Source: an uncultured Pseudomonadales bacterium
GTDB taxonomy: Bacteria > Pseudomonadota > Gammaproteobacteria > Pseudomonadales > Porticoccaceae
NCBI GenBank assembly: GCA_943788445.1
Contig: CALSQH010000004.1
Span: 186,001 to 250,000, forward strand
Direction of reading: 5' to 3'
Length of the DNA stretch: 64,000 nucleotides
In this document: in pieces, positions 9,451 to 18,199 of the stretch
Numbering within the stretch: position 1 is the first letter of the stretch
Layout of the letters: every line of letters begins with the position of its first letter
Translations under genes and position numbers: made by a program
Notes under the pieces: generated by a model
Database searches by the model: none
The model's input: only the letters and a program-made list of their open reading frames with translations
What the model was told of the DNA's origin: nothing

Positions 9451-9490
9451 TAAGAATAGTCTATAAAACCGCTATGGCAAGTTCGGCGGT
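9451..9490 (+). promoter_or_regulatory. Conserved intergenic motif, copy A
   Basis: A 40-base stretch in the divergent gap before the beta-helix lipoprotein. It is identical to copy B (12976-13015) at 33 of 40 positions by hand alignment. The fixed blocks are TAAGAATAGTCTAT and GCTATGGCAAGTTC. Both copies sit 150-240 bases upstream of a plus-strand exopolysaccharide gene and upstream of a minus-strand one. A promoter or operator is the likeliest explanation; I could not match it to a known regulator, and it lacks the GG-N10-GC spacing of a sigma-54 promoter. Confidence 0.5.
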
Positions 9491-9639
9491 GATCCATCAT
9501 GTTGAGACTATAAATGTGAGCTGTGTCAGATATCAGGCGAGAATTATCAAACTTGGATCACGCATATTGAGTGCACTGAAAGACAATCAAAGAGGGGGTA
9601 GTTACTATCAGTTTAATATTTATCTGGGAGTGGCTCAGC

Positions 9640-11565
9640 ATGCTTAAAATTAAACATCTTATATACATCTTATTTATTCTTGTTAGCGTTACGGCCTGTA
9701 AGTCGGGTCCTACAGCTGAAGAGGGGGCAGAGTCATCGACAATTACTCCTGTCGCAAGTAGTGAAGCTACCTCCAGCGAAACACCCCCTGAACCACAAAC
9801 CGCAGTAACCAGTTCGGCAGATACTAATTCAAATAGTGCTGAAGCGAGCCCCTATAGTGTTCAACCCGGTGAGTTTAATCTGTATCCCCGAGAGACTAGT
9901 GGTTGGGATGAAAATGGTTGGTCAATAATGACACCCTCGGAGGATTCCAGGCTTATTTATGTGAGTTCTTCATCAGGCGATGATGAAACTGCTGAGTTCT
10001 ATGCGCCAAGCGATGTCGCTAGTGTTGATGACCCGGGTTCAATCAAGCCGTTTAAAACTATTGAAGCGGCAAACTTAAATGCTCGAGATGGATATCCAGA
10101 CTGGATTCTTCTCCGTCGAGGGGAAGTTTGGGAGGTGCACGACAATATACAATTGAAAATAGGTAGGTCAGTGACCGAACGTTCAGTGATCACATCCTAT
10201 GGCATAGGTGGCCAACGTCCTATGATCAAAAGTGACGCGAAAGAGACTTTTAGAATTTGGTCTTATAGGCGCTATATGGCAATCACTGGGTTAGCCTTTT
10301 ATGCTTATAAACGAGACCCTGCGTCGATGGATTTCCCTGGTTGGGGTCAGGTGACTGAGTCAACTGGAATTAGAATGTACTCTCCAAAAGAATCAGTTAT
10401 GGGAACAGTATTATTGGAGGATAACGATTTCAATTTTTTTAGTAAGGGCATATCCATTAATGGCGGTGGTGATGTTTTGGATGTAGTTATTCGAAGAAAT
10501 ACTATCCGCAATTCATACAGTGAAAATGATCACTCACAAGGAATATATGCTTCCCATGCTTCTATGTTGTTAGAGGAGAATATTTTTGACCACAATGGTT
10601 GGTATAAGCAGCAAGTAGATTCAGGTAATGAGAAGAGTGAGGGGCAGGCGAATATGTTTAACCATAACACCTATGTTTCCGACTCTTTTAATTCTAAGTT
10701 TATTCGAAATATTTTTCTTCGCTCGTCGAGTATTCAGAATAAATGGGCTGCTAATTCTGATTCAAATAGTGAAGTTGATTCAATAAGATCTCATGATTTA
10801 TGGATGGAAGACAATGTATATGTAGGTGGAGAAATTGGCATCAGTGCAGGAGGTAATAGAGATTATGATACTGGGCCACGCTGGAAGGATATCACCATTA
10901 TTAATAATGTAATGCTCGCAATCGGTCGTGACCAGCCAACAAATAGAACATTGGGCTGGAATATTGATGCCACCGATTGGGATGGTGGTTTGATCTGCGG
11001 AAATTATATATTGCACACAGACAATCTTGAGGTAAGCAATCTCTTAGGTATTAGGCTAAATGGACATAGTAATGACGTTACTATTGCTGAAAACACCATT
11101 CATGGATTGATTACTCCTGGCCCAAGCTCGAAAACTGGGGCTATAAGTATTAATTCATCTCCCAAAAATAATATTCATATTTCAGAAAATAACATTCAAT
11201 TAGTTAACAGTAATATGCGTGTGCTACTCGCAGATCAGCTAGATTCTGTTGTATTCGAGGGAAATAAATATTTTTCTGATCTTGATAGTTCCGAGTGGTT
11301 TCGTTCGCTAGGTGTTAGTTACGATATTGATACATGGCGTTCGGTTTCGGGTGACTCTAATTCTACAGTAGGACAGGATTCATTTCTTGAGCCTAAGAGA
11401 ACATTCGAAACTTATTTGTCATCTATAGGATTGGATGCGTCAATTGATGACTTTATGGAGCAGGCTGTTACTCAATCGAAGGGTAATTGGAATAGAGATT
11501 TTACCGCTCAGGCAGTACTCGATTATATTAGAGAAGCCTATGGTAACGTCACATGCTCTAATTAA
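9640..11565 (+). CDS. Parallel beta-helix lipoprotein, putative polysaccharide lyase/epimerase-like
   Basis: A 641-residue secreted protein. The first 20 residues form a lipoprotein signal ending in the lipobox SVTAC, with cysteine 20 as lipidation site. A Ser/Thr/Glu-rich linker follows to about residue 75. The rest is rich in Asn-containing short strands of the kind IIRRNTIRNSY, LLEENIFDHNGW and ITIINNVMLAIG, the pattern of right-handed parallel beta-helix (pectate-lyase-like, PbH1 repeat) proteins. Such proteins bind, cut or epimerise long polysaccharides. Its place among polysaccharide genes suggests it acts on the exported polymer in the periplasm or at the outer membrane. No specific lyase motif can be assigned. 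It ends at a strong bidirectional terminator. Confidence 0.75.
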   Translation: MLKIKHLIYILFILVSVTACKSGPTAEEGAESSTITPVASSEATSSETPPEPQTAVTSSADTNSNSAEASPYSVQPGEFNLYPRETSGWDENGWSIMTPSEDSRLIYVSSSSGDDETAEFYAPSDVASVDDPGSIKPFKTIEAANLNARDGYPDWILLRRGEVWEVHDNIQLKIGRSVTERSVITSYGIGGQRPMIKSDAKETFRIWSYRRYMAITGLAFYAYKRDPASMDFPGWGQVTESTGIRMYSPKESVMGTVLLEDNDFNFFSKGISINGGGDVLDVVIRRNTIRNSYSENDHSQGIYASHASMLLEENIFDHNGWYKQQVDSGNEKSEGQANMFNHNTYVSDSFNSKFIRNIFLRSSSIQNKWAANSDSNSEVDSIRSHDLWMEDNVYVGGEIGISAGGNRDYDTGPRWKDITIINNVMLAIGRDQPTNRTLGWNIDATDWDGGLICGNYILHTDNLEVSNLLGIRLNGHSNDVTIAENTIHGLITPGPSSKTGAISINSSPKNNIHISENNIQLVNSNMRVLLADQLDSVVFEGNKYFSDLDSSEWFRSLGVSYDIDTWRSVSGDSNSTVGQDSFLEPKRTFETYLSSIGLDASIDDFMEQAVTQSKGNWNRDFTAQAVLDYIREAYGNVTCSN

Positions 11566-11604
11566 AAAAATGTAATGTACTTGGCTGCAAGTTACTATTT
11601 TTTT
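11564..11604. terminator. Bidirectional intrinsic terminator
   Basis: Between two convergent genes, GTACTTG (11577-11583) pairs with CAAGTTAC (11588-11595, one bulged T) around a GCTG loop. It is flanked by seven A on the left (11564-11570) and seven T on the right (11598-11604). It can therefore stop transcription from either side: after the beta-helix gene and after the minus-strand GT4 gene, whose stop codon lies inside the T run. Confidence 0.75.
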
Positions 11605-12835
11605 ATAAAGTTAATAAGCTTTGCCCTAGGGTTTTTTTCAAGGCCCCTAGAACGGCATTTTTAAATGAAAATTGTTTTTCAAATAATAGATGTTTGAGCT
11701 TTCCTGAGTTTTCGCAAAGCGAAACATAATGTAAATGGTTGTCTAGCATTTGGCTAACAGAGTTCGCGATTTCAGCGGGTGATGAAGGGGAAAAAATGAT
11801 TGCGGCGTCTTTTACCACTTCAGAGGCTGGAACCACAGAACTCAACAGTGCTGGGATTCCCGCTATAAGTGATTCTAGAGGTGCCTTTGCTGATCCTTCA
11901 CAGAACCCCGCACGTGTCGGGGTTATTGTTGCATTAGCTTTGACTAGCTCCTCGGTCAAATCCATCCGGCAGAGTTGTCCTTTTAATTCAAGATAGGGTG
12001 AGAGGTTTCGGCGTTCAATTTCTGTTTTTAATTCACATTCGGCGCTGCCTGTTCCGGCAAAAATCCACTTCACATGAGAGTATCCTTCACGAATCAAAAT
12101 TTCTGCTGCATCTAACACATCAAATACTCCTTTTATCTTTTCAATGCGTCCAGCAAATAGAATTCTGAATTCTCCATTTTCTGAAGAGGAAATAAATTTA
12201 TTATCAACATTAAGATATTGAAGACTCACTGGGTATTGAGGAATATGCTCGAAGATGGATTTTTCTCCGATTAACTTATTTAGCTGGCGGCCACATTCTG
12301 GGGAAACCGCTACCACCGCTCCTAATCCATTTCGGCCTCTCATCGTCGTAACTTTCAGTATTAACCGCTTAAATAAATTGGGTTCGAAGCCCATAGGCCA
12401 TAGAGTGTTGTGCATATCCAGAATAACTGGGATTTGGTATTTTCTAAAAGCTGCTAACGATAAAAGCCCGTAATGTAATGAAACAATAGCCACGTCTGCT
12501 CCAAATTCGTTCGCTCTGCGGGCAATACTATCAGCATGTTTTTTCATGTTGAGCCAGTATTTCCATCCACTTCCCATATCTCCTCTTGGACATGATTCAA
12601 CTGAAATATTATCAGCTGTAAGAGTATGACTTTTAGAATTATCTGTGATTACTAAAAGTTCAGACCCTAGCTGTTTTGCTATGTCAAACACTTGGCCTGA
12701 GTATGTTTTAGCGATAATTGAATCATCTTCAACGTTTAAAGCCCAATTTTGAAGGGTGCCTGCAGCATCGCCTGGTCCATGTGCAAAAAATATTTTTGGC
12801 GCTGAGTTAACTAAAGGCTTTTGTTTGTGGGTCAT
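11603..12835 (-). CDS. GT4-family glycosyltransferase
   Basis: A 410-residue GT-B glycosyltransferase. The middle segment RILFAGRIEKIKGVFDVLDA (about residues 228-247) is the GT4 nucleotide-binding entry strand. The C-terminal EGSAKAPLE (about residue 314) supplies the two glutamates of the E-x7-E donor site. The N-terminal half reads AHGPGDAAGTLQNW and is less conserved, as is usual for the acceptor side. It is transcribed alone on the minus strand, opposite to its neighbours, and ends at the shared terminator. It probably contributes a sugar to the exopolysaccharide or a side branch. The substrate is unknown. Confidence 0.8.
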   Translation of the reverse strand: MTHKQKPLVNSAPKIFFAHGPGDAAGTLQNWALNVEDDSIIAKTYSGQVFDIAKQLGSELLVITDNSKSHTLTADNISVESCPRGDMGSGWKYWLNMKKHADSIARRANEFGADVAIVSLHYGLLSLAAFRKYQIPVILDMHNTLWPMGFEPNLFKRLILKVTTMRGRNGLGAVVAVSPECGRQLNKLIGEKSIFEHIPQYPVSLQYLNVDNKFISSSENGEFRILFAGRIEKIKGVFDVLDAAEILIREGYSHVKWIFAGTGSAECELKTEIERRNLSPYLELKGQLCRMDLTEELVKANATITPTRAGFCEGSAKAPLESLIAGIPALLSSVVPASEVVKDAAIIFSPSSPAEIANSVSQMLDNHLHYVSLCENSGKLKHLLFEKQFSFKNAVLGALKKTLGQSLLTL

Positions 12836-12975
12836 GATAATGTGATGTTTCCTTTAATGTGTTCGTGATAATGCAGTCTCTGTGGTCTGTACTTAAAGCT
12901 AGCTTACTAAGTTAACTAGTCATTCGAAGAATTAAGAAACATATTGTTTTTAATTCAGGGGCGCATCGAATAACG

Positions 12976-13015
12976 TAAGAATAGTCTATGAAGTGGCTAT
13001 GGCAAGTTCAGAGGA
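12976..13015 (+). promoter_or_regulatory. Conserved intergenic motif, copy B
   Basis: This is the second full copy of the 40-base motif (33/40 identical to 9451-9490), sharing TAAGAATAGTCTAT and GCTATGGCAAGTTC. It lies 203-242 bases before the first gene of the main exopolysaccharide operon and has the same orientation relative to it as copy A has to the beta-helix gene. Confidence 0.5.
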
Positions 13016-13091
13016 TTATTTGGTTTTCCTCCCCAAAATTAGCTTTGTTAGGCAGTGAGACATGAAGTCCGGCAGAATTTATACACACTTA

Positions 13092-13134
13092 AAACCCTGA
13101 GGCCGCTCGCAACGGTGGCGTATCTGTAGGGTTT
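13092..13134 (+). other. Nested stem-loop in operon leader
   Basis: AAACCCT (13092-13098) pairs with AGGGTTT (13128-13134). Inside it GCCGC (13102-13106) pairs with GTGGC (13115-13119, one G-U). No T run follows, so it is not a standard terminator. It could be a leader RNA element of the exopolysaccharide operon or part of an operator. I do not recognise it as a known riboswitch. Confidence 0.35.
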
Positions 13135-13217
13135 CTAAATTGATTTATTATTCAGAAGCGTAAATTTTTGACTACACTTTCATTTCATACATTTCACAAG
13201 TTACAAAAATAGTTCTG

Positions 13218-14183
13218 ATGAAGTTAAGTGTTGTCATAGTGAATTATCAAACCCCGCAACTCACCGTTGAATGTCTAAATACATTGGATGAGGAAAGTTC
13301 AAAGGGTGCTCGATTCAATTCTTTTATAGTAGACAATAATTCGGGTGATGACTCTGTAAAAGTATTAAATTCTTGGATAAATACTTCAAGATGCCCAAGC
13401 CAGTTTCAACTTGTAGCGCACCCTTCTAACAACGGCTTCTCCTCCGGCAACAACATCGGCATCAACGCATCCACCAGCGAGTATGTCCTCCTCCTCAACA
13501 GCGACACCATTGTTCGCCCCGGTGCGGTTGAATTGTTGGTTAAAACCCTCGATGAAAACCCACAGATGGGTATGGCGAGTCCCCGCCTAGAGTGGCCCGA
13601 TGGCACTCCACAAGAAAGCTGTTTCAGATTTCACAGGCCGATTAATGAGTTAATCAGGTCAGCGGCAACCGGTCCAATAACTAAAATTTTAAAGCAGTAT
13701 GAAGTACCCTTGAGGGTATCGGATAAGTCGTCTTATCCTGAATGGACCAGTTTCGCCTGCGTGCTTATTCGCAGAAAAGTGCTCGAAGAAATTGGCTTAT
13801 TGGATGAAGAGTTCTTTATGTATTTTGAGGACGTAGATTTCTGTAAGCGTGCCCGAGAGGCGGGGTGGAATATTATTCATAATCCCGATGCCCATGTGGT
13901 CCATCTTCGCGGCGGCAGTTCGCCGGTTAAAAGCCAGGCGGCTAAAAAGAAGCGCTTGCCGCGATACTTCTATGAATCTCGTACGCGCTACTATTACAAA
14001 CATTTTGGGTTATTTGGATTATTCAGGGCGAATGTCTATTGGCACTTGGGTTGGCTGGTGGCAATGGGGCGAAAAATCCTGAGCAGTGATTACCAGCCAA
14101 ATATCTGCGAAAAGCAGTGGCGAGATATCTGGACTAACTTCCGTCATCCAGCGGCGCCCTATATTCATCCGGATACGTATTGA
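13218..14183 (+). CDS. GT2-family glycosyltransferase (rhamnosyltransferase-like)
   Basis: A 321-residue inverting GT-A glycosyltransferase that starts SVVIVNYQTPQLTVECL. It has IVDNNSGDDSV (about residues 37-47), the metal-binding LLNSDTIVRPGA (about residues 92-103) and MYFEDVDFCKRAREAGW (about residues 200-216). This pattern is shared with the WbbL-like rhamnosyltransferase group. It is the first gene of the long plus-strand operon. Base composition changes sharply within the gene. Up to about 13,420 it is AT-rich with A/T-ending codons; the next 140 bases are strongly C-rich at third positions. The gene may therefore be a recombination mosaic. The following gene's ATG overlaps its TGA. 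Confidence 0.85.
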   Translation: MKLSVVIVNYQTPQLTVECLNTLDEESSKGARFNSFIVDNNSGDDSVKVLNSWINTSRCPSQFQLVAHPSNNGFSSGNNIGINASTSEYVLLLNSDTIVRPGAVELLVKTLDENPQMGMASPRLEWPDGTPQESCFRFHRPINELIRSAATGPITKILKQYEVPLRVSDKSSYPEWTSFACVLIRRKVLEEIGLLDEEFFMYFEDVDFCKRAREAGWNIIHNPDAHVVHLRGGSSPVKSQAAKKKRLPRYFYESRTRYYYKHFGLFGLFRANVYWHLGWLVAMGRKILSSDYQPNICEKQWRDIWTNFRHPAAPYIHPDTY

Positions 14184-15043
14184 TGACTACCTCTAAAAGA
14201 ATGCCTGACTTTATTATTATTGGTGCGATGAAAAGCGCGACCAGCACTTTGCATAATCAGCTGGGTGCCCAGTCAGGGGTTTTTATGTCTACTCCGAAAG
14301 AGCCTAATTTTTTTAGTGATGATGAAGTTTATAGTCAGGGTATAGGCTGGTATTCAGGTTTATTCAGCGATGCTGATGTTGAAGATATCTGTGGTGAGTC
14401 GAGCACTCATTACACTAAGCTGCCGGATTACCCCGATACTATTCAGCGTTTAAAAGCGGCTGTTCCTCAGCCAAAATTAATTTATGTCATGCGCGATCCG
14501 ATTGATCGCCTTATTTCCCACTATATGCATCAGTGGTCTCAGGGGGTTATTTCCTGTGATATTGATCAGGCTATAGATGACTATCCTGAATTGATCGATT
14601 ACAGCTGTTATGGCCTCCAGATAAAACCCTATCTGGAGGCCTTTGGTCGTGAAGCGGTGTTGCCACTTTCCTTTGATGATCTTAAAAAGAATAAAGATAA
14701 AGTCCTCAATAGAGTGGGTGAATTTATTGGCTGCACTAAGCCGTTAATCTGGGTGGATGAGTTGGCGCAGGATAATCAATCCAATCAGCGGATCAGGCGG
14801 TTTAATGGTTATGAGCTGTTAGTTAATTCGATGCCGATGGCATGGCTGCGTAAAAACCTAATTCCTCAGACAGTAAGGGATCGAGTGAAAAAGCAATTGA
14901 CCATGCAACAGCGGCCGCAGATCTCAGATGTTCAGCTCGAGCGAATGACTAAAATATTTAATACAGACTTGAAAATAGTTGGCGATTGGTTGGGGATTGA
15001 ACTGACTTGCGAGAGTTTTAAAAAGGACTTCCGTACAGATTGA
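14183..15043 (+). CDS. Sulfotransferase family protein
   Basis: A 286-residue PAPS-dependent sulfotransferase of the heparan-sulfate/Sulfotransfer_1 type. DFIIIGAMKSATSTLHNQL (about residues 9-27) is the 5'-phosphosulfate loop and YVMRDPIDRLISHYMH (about residues 101-116) the 3'-phosphate site. FSTPKEPNFF-like text (MSTPKEPNFFSDDEVY) is also characteristic of this group. ATG 14183 overlaps the stop of the preceding GT2 gene by one base, implying translational coupling; a second ATG at 14201 is possible. With the other sulfotransferase at 5.7 kb it suggests a sulfated surface polysaccharide, common in marine bacteria. The acceptor cannot be inferred. Confidence 0.85.
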   Translation: MTTSKRMPDFIIIGAMKSATSTLHNQLGAQSGVFMSTPKEPNFFSDDEVYSQGIGWYSGLFSDADVEDICGESSTHYTKLPDYPDTIQRLKAAVPQPKLIYVMRDPIDRLISHYMHQWSQGVISCDIDQAIDDYPELIDYSCYGLQIKPYLEAFGREAVLPLSFDDLKKNKDKVLNRVGEFIGCTKPLIWVDELAQDNQSNQRIRRFNGYELLVNSMPMAWLRKNLIPQTVRDRVKKQLTMQQRPQISDVQLERMTKIFNTDLKIVGDWLGIELTCESFKKDFRTD

Positions 15044-15066
15044 TCGAAATCATGTGGAAAGTGAAA

Positions 15067-15076
15067 AATAGTCTAT
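15067..15076 (+). promoter_or_regulatory. Short match to the conserved intergenic motif
   Basis: The exact 10-mer AATAGTCTAT of motif copies A and B recurs here, 192-201 bases before the next plus-strand glycosyltransferase. The rest of the motif is not conserved. The spacing to the downstream gene is like that of the full copies. Confidence 0.3.
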
Positions 15077-15267
15077 ATTTATAGTTGTAACTCGTTATGT
15101 GAACCAGTTGGCTAATTGAAGTTAAAGACCGTCTCAAACTATCTTTGATGTTCCTTTCCCTGTTTGTGTTAAGGAGTTACTTCGCTTAAATTTTCTGGTT
15201 TTGAAATTTAGGGATTTTTTTACAGATATTTTGTGGCTGTTATTTTTGATAGTTATTTAGAGAATAT

Positions 15268-16221
15268 ATGGACGATTCTTATTTACTTATTTCGCCTTGT
15301 CGAAATGAAGCCGATTTTATGGTCAACACGCTGGAGAGCGTGGTTAACCAATCGGTGACCCCTGCCAAATGGATTATTGTCGACGATGGTTCAACTGATA
15401 CCACGCCCGAAATTCTTCAACGCTACTCCGATCAATACGATTTTATTCAAATAGTGACACGCGATAACCGTGGCCATCGCAGTGTGGGGCCCGGGGTGAT
15501 CGAGGCTTTTTATGCGGGTTTGGATGTGGTTGATTTGAATGACTATCAGTTTGTCTGCAAGCTGGATTTGGATTTGATTATGCCGCCGCGTTATTTTGAG
15601 CTGATGATCGGCAGGATGAAGAGTAACCCTCGCTTGGGAACCTGTAGCGGCAAGGCATACTTTAAAGCTGAAAAATCTGGAGAGTTACTTCCCGAACAGT
15701 GTGGCGATGAATCATCTATTGGAGCCGCGAAGTTTTATCGGGTTAGCTGTTTTCAGCAGATAGGTGGATTTGTTCGTCAGGTCATGTGGGACGGCATTGA
15801 TAGTCACAGATGCAGGCTACTTGGTTGGATATCGTTGAGTTGGGATGAGGAAGAGGTTCGATTTATCCATCTACGGCCCATGGGTTCTAGCCAGAAGGGT
15901 ATATTAACGGGTCGTGTTAGGCATGGTTTTGGTCAATATTATATGGGTACTGGGTTAGCTTATATATTGGCTTCGACCTTTTACCGGTTAAATAAGAAAC
16001 CTTACTTAACCGGTGCTTTTGCCATGTTATGGGGATTTATAAAGAGTGCGATAAAGCGAGTTGAGCGTCTGGACGATCCAGAGATGATTCGTTTGATGAA
16101 CCGATATCAATGGCAATGTCTACTGAAAGGTAAGAAAAAAGCCACGGTGAACCTCAATGAAGAGCGGGCTGTCTATTGGCAGCCAGAAAAAAAAGGATAT
16201 GACATCCCCTATCAGGGATAG
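15268..16221 (+). CDS. GT2-family glycosyltransferase
   Basis: A 317-residue GT-A glycosyltransferase. It shows [18 protein letters not shown] (about residues 8-25), [15 protein letters not shown] (about residues 41-55) and the catalytic-metal block [14 protein letters not shown] (about residues 95-108). A conserved WDGIDSH segment follows near residue 172. No strong transmembrane anchor is present apart from a weakly hydrophobic C-terminal stretch around residues 240-258. It follows a 224-base gap that contains the AATAGTCTAT motif, so it may have its own promoter. Seventeen bases separate it from the WbpA-type gene. The donor sugar is unknown. Confidence 0.8.
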   Translation: MDDSYLLISPCRNEADFMVNTLESVVNQSVTPAKWIIVDDGSTDTTPEILQRYSDQYDFIQIVTRDNRGHRSVGPGVIEAFYAGLDVVDLNDYQFVCKLDLDLIMPPRYFELMIGRMKSNPRLGTCSGKAYFKAEKSGELLPEQCGDESSIGAAKFYRVSCFQQIGGFVRQVMWDGIDSHRCRLLGWISLSWDEEEVRFIHLRPMGSSQKGILTGRVRHGFGQYYMGTGLAYILASTFYRLNKKPYLTGAFAMLWGFIKSAIKRVERLDDPEMIRLMNRYQWQCLLKGKKKATVNLNEERAVYWQPEKKGYDIPYQG

Positions 16222-16238
16222 TTAACAGGGAAAGATTT

Positions 16239-17549
16239 ATGGAGTGTATGAAAGGGATTCTTCTAGAAAAGTTTCAAAGCAAATCTGCAGTGATTGGGAT
16301 ATTTGGCTTGGGTTACGTTGGGCTTCCTTTGGCGATTAGATTCGTTGAGGCGGGCTTTAATGTAATAGGCTTTGATATTGATGAAGAAAAAATTATTAAT
16401 CTCGAGAGTGGTAAATCTTACTTTAAGCATATTGATGATTCGAAAGTAGCCTCGGCTGTTTCCTCTGGACTGTCAGCAACAACCGACTTCTCTCAACTTA
16501 GTCAGGCAGACGCGTTGATTATTTGCGTGCCAACCCCGCTAAATAAAAGTCGTGAGCCGGATCTGAGCTTTGTCACATCGACAATGGATTTGATGCTGCC
16601 GTATCTTCGGGCCGGACAGATTGTTTCACTGGAAAGCACAACCTATCCGGGGACTACCGAAGAAGAGCTGTTACCGCGAATTGAGTCTTCAGGTTTAATA
16701 GTTGGCGAAGATGTTTTCTTGGTTTATTCGCCTGAACGTGAAGATCCTGGAAACCCAAATTTTGAAACTAGAACCATTCCTAAAATTTGTGGTGGTCATA
16801 CGGAAAATTGCAAAGATTTAGGTCAAGCACTCTATTCGGGAGCGATTGATTCTGTGGTTGTGGTTAGCTCGACCAAAGTAGCAGAGTTGACAAAGTTACT
16901 GGAAAATATTCACCGAGCGGTCAATATCGGCTTGGTCAATGAAATGAAGATTGTCGCTGACAAAATGGGCATTGATATCCATGAAGTCATTGATGCAGCG
17001 GCAACTAAACCCTTTGGTTTTACAGCTTATTACCCAGGTCCTGGATTGGGCGGGCATTGCATTCCAATTGATCCGTTTTATCTGACGTGGAAAGCCCGTG
17101 AATATGGGCTGAATACTCGTTTTATTGAACTTGCGGGTGAGGTTAATACGGCGATGCCTGACTGGGTAATAACGAAATTGACTGATGCATTAAATGAGCG
17201 CTCTCTACCAGTGAAAGGCAGTCGTATACTGGTCTTGGGGATTGCCTACAAAAAGAACGTTGATGATATGCGCGAATCGCCCTCTGTTGAGTTGATGCAG
17301 TTACTGGCGGATAAAGGCGCCATTATTGATTACTCCGACCCGTTCGTTCCGGTTTTTCCACCTATGCGTAAATATCAGTTTGATCTGCAATCGGTGGAGC
17401 TGTCTGAGGCGGTAATAAAGTCTTACGACTGTATATTGTTGGCGACTAATCACGACTGTTTTGATTACTCAATGATTGGAAAGAATGCGGTATTGATTGT
17501 GGATACCCGGGGACATTACGGGCAGGCCGGCAACATCATAAAAGCATAA
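16239..17549 (+). CDS. wbpA: UDP-N-acetyl-D-glucosamine 6-dehydrogenase (WbpA type)
   Basis: A 436-residue NAD-dependent nucleotide-sugar dehydrogenase that oxidises the C6 hydroxyl of UDP-GlcNAc to the uronate UDP-GlcNAcA. The order is an N-terminal Rossmann motif ([16 protein letters not shown], about residues 22-37), the middle [14 protein letters not shown], the substrate block [17 protein letters not shown], and the catalytic-cysteine region [16 protein letters not shown] (about residues 268-283). The close resemblance along the whole length to Pseudomonas WbpA, including [17 protein letters not shown], separates it from UDP-glucose dehydrogenases. CAGGG lies eight bases before the ATG. 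It provides a uronic acid precursor for the repeat unit, possibly amidated later by the asparagine-synthase-like protein. Confidence 0.85.
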   Translation: MECMKGILLEKFQSKSAVIGIFGLGYVGLPLAIRFVEAGFNVIGFDIDEEKIINLESGKSYFKHIDDSKVASAVSSGLSATTDFSQLSQADALIICVPTPLNKSREPDLSFVTSTMDLMLPYLRAGQIVSLESTTYPGTTEEELLPRIESSGLIVGEDVFLVYSPEREDPGNPNFETRTIPKICGGHTENCKDLGQALYSGAIDSVVVVSSTKVAELTKLLENIHRAVNIGLVNEMKIVADKMGIDIHEVIDAAATKPFGFTAYYPGPGLGGHCIPIDPFYLTWKAREYGLNTRFIELAGEVNTAMPDWVITKLTDALNERSLPVKGSRILVLGIAYKKNVDDMRESPSVELMQLLADKGAIIDYSDPFVPVFPPMRKYQFDLQSVELSEAVIKSYDCILLATNHDCFDYSMIGKNAVLIVDTRGHYGQAGNIIKA

Positions 17550-17602
17550 ATAAGTAACAGTGGATAAGTGATAGTGGATAAGTACAAAAAAGGATGTAAT
17601 AA

Positions 17603-18199
17603 ATGGAATTCAAAGAGTTTATAGAAGACTACTACCAACAATATATTCGTGTACTGAACAGCTTTGATAAAGCATCGCTTGAGCCAGTACTCGATGTATT
17701 CCTCAATGTCAGAGACAACAATGGAACACTCTGGGTTGCAGGTAATGGCGGCAGTGCAGCGATTGGCGATCACACGGTTTGTGACGTTACCAAAGGCACT
17801 CATCAGGATGGTCAGCCGACCATTAAGTCAATTTCATTAACCTCAAATTCAGCGATGTTGACGGCATTGGGGAACGATCTCTCTTACGAGGAGGTGTTTA
17901 GCCAACAGCTCAAATACTATCTGGGCAAAAATGACGCGCTACTACTAGTCAGCTCCAGTGGTAATTCTCCCAATGTTGTAAAAGCCTGTGAGTACGCAAA
18001 CAGCCGCGGCATTCCCACTATCGCCTTTGTTGGCTTTAAGGGCGGCAAGCTTCGCGAGATAGCTAAGCACTGCGTGTGGATACCCATAGAAAACTACGGC
18101 ATGGCTGAGGATGCACATCAGAGCCTTATGCATGTGACGACTCAGTACATTATGGCTTATTCTCATAAGCGTATGACTGCTGAGGCTCAATGTGACTGA
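17603..18199 (+). CDS. gmhA: GmhA-like sedoheptulose-7-phosphate isomerase (SIS domain)
   Basis: A 198-residue single SIS-domain protein. WVAGNGGSAAIGDHTVCD (about residues 44-61) and LLVSSSGNSPNVVKACEYA (about residues 112-130) form the sugar-phosphate site. DAHQSLMHVTTQYI near residue 175 carries the C-terminal histidine region used by GmhA. It would convert sedoheptulose 7-phosphate to D-glycero-D-manno-heptose 7-phosphate. Where E. coli GmhA has the catalytic glutamate after GGSAA, this protein shows an aspartate in HTVCDVTKG, so the active site may differ. Together with the HddA kinase and HddC nucleotidyltransferase downstream it fits the GDP-heptose branch. It overlaps the following GT2 gene by eight bases. 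Confidence 0.75.
   Translation: MEFKEFIEDYYQQYIRVLNSFDKASLEPVLDVFLNVRDNNGTLWVAGNGGSAAIGDHTVCDVTKGTHQDGQPTIKSISLTSNSAMLTALGNDLSYEEVFSQQLKYYLGKNDALLLVSSSGNSPNVVKACEYANSRGIPTIAFVGFKGGKLREIAKHCVWIPIENYGMAEDAHQSLMHVTTQYIMAYSHKRMTAEAQCD

Larger units (their letters stand above)
12836..13217. other. 382-base divergent intergenic region
   Basis: No coding signal was seen. It separates the minus-strand GT4 gene from the plus-strand exopolysaccharide operon and should contain promoters for both. It holds motif copy B (12976-13015) and a nested stem-loop (13092-13134). The last 80 bases before the GT2 gene are AT-rich. The operon's first gene has no strong ribosome binding site in front of its ATG at 13218. 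Confidence 0.6.

Noticed and set aside
9471..9490. Sigma-54 promoter in the conserved motif (TGGCAAG)
   Set aside because: The GG-N10-GC spacing and a TTGC -12 element are absent in both full copies.
15180..15225. AAATTT repeats before the GT2 gene as a terminator
   Set aside because: The stem would be only A/T pairs and very unstable despite the later T run.
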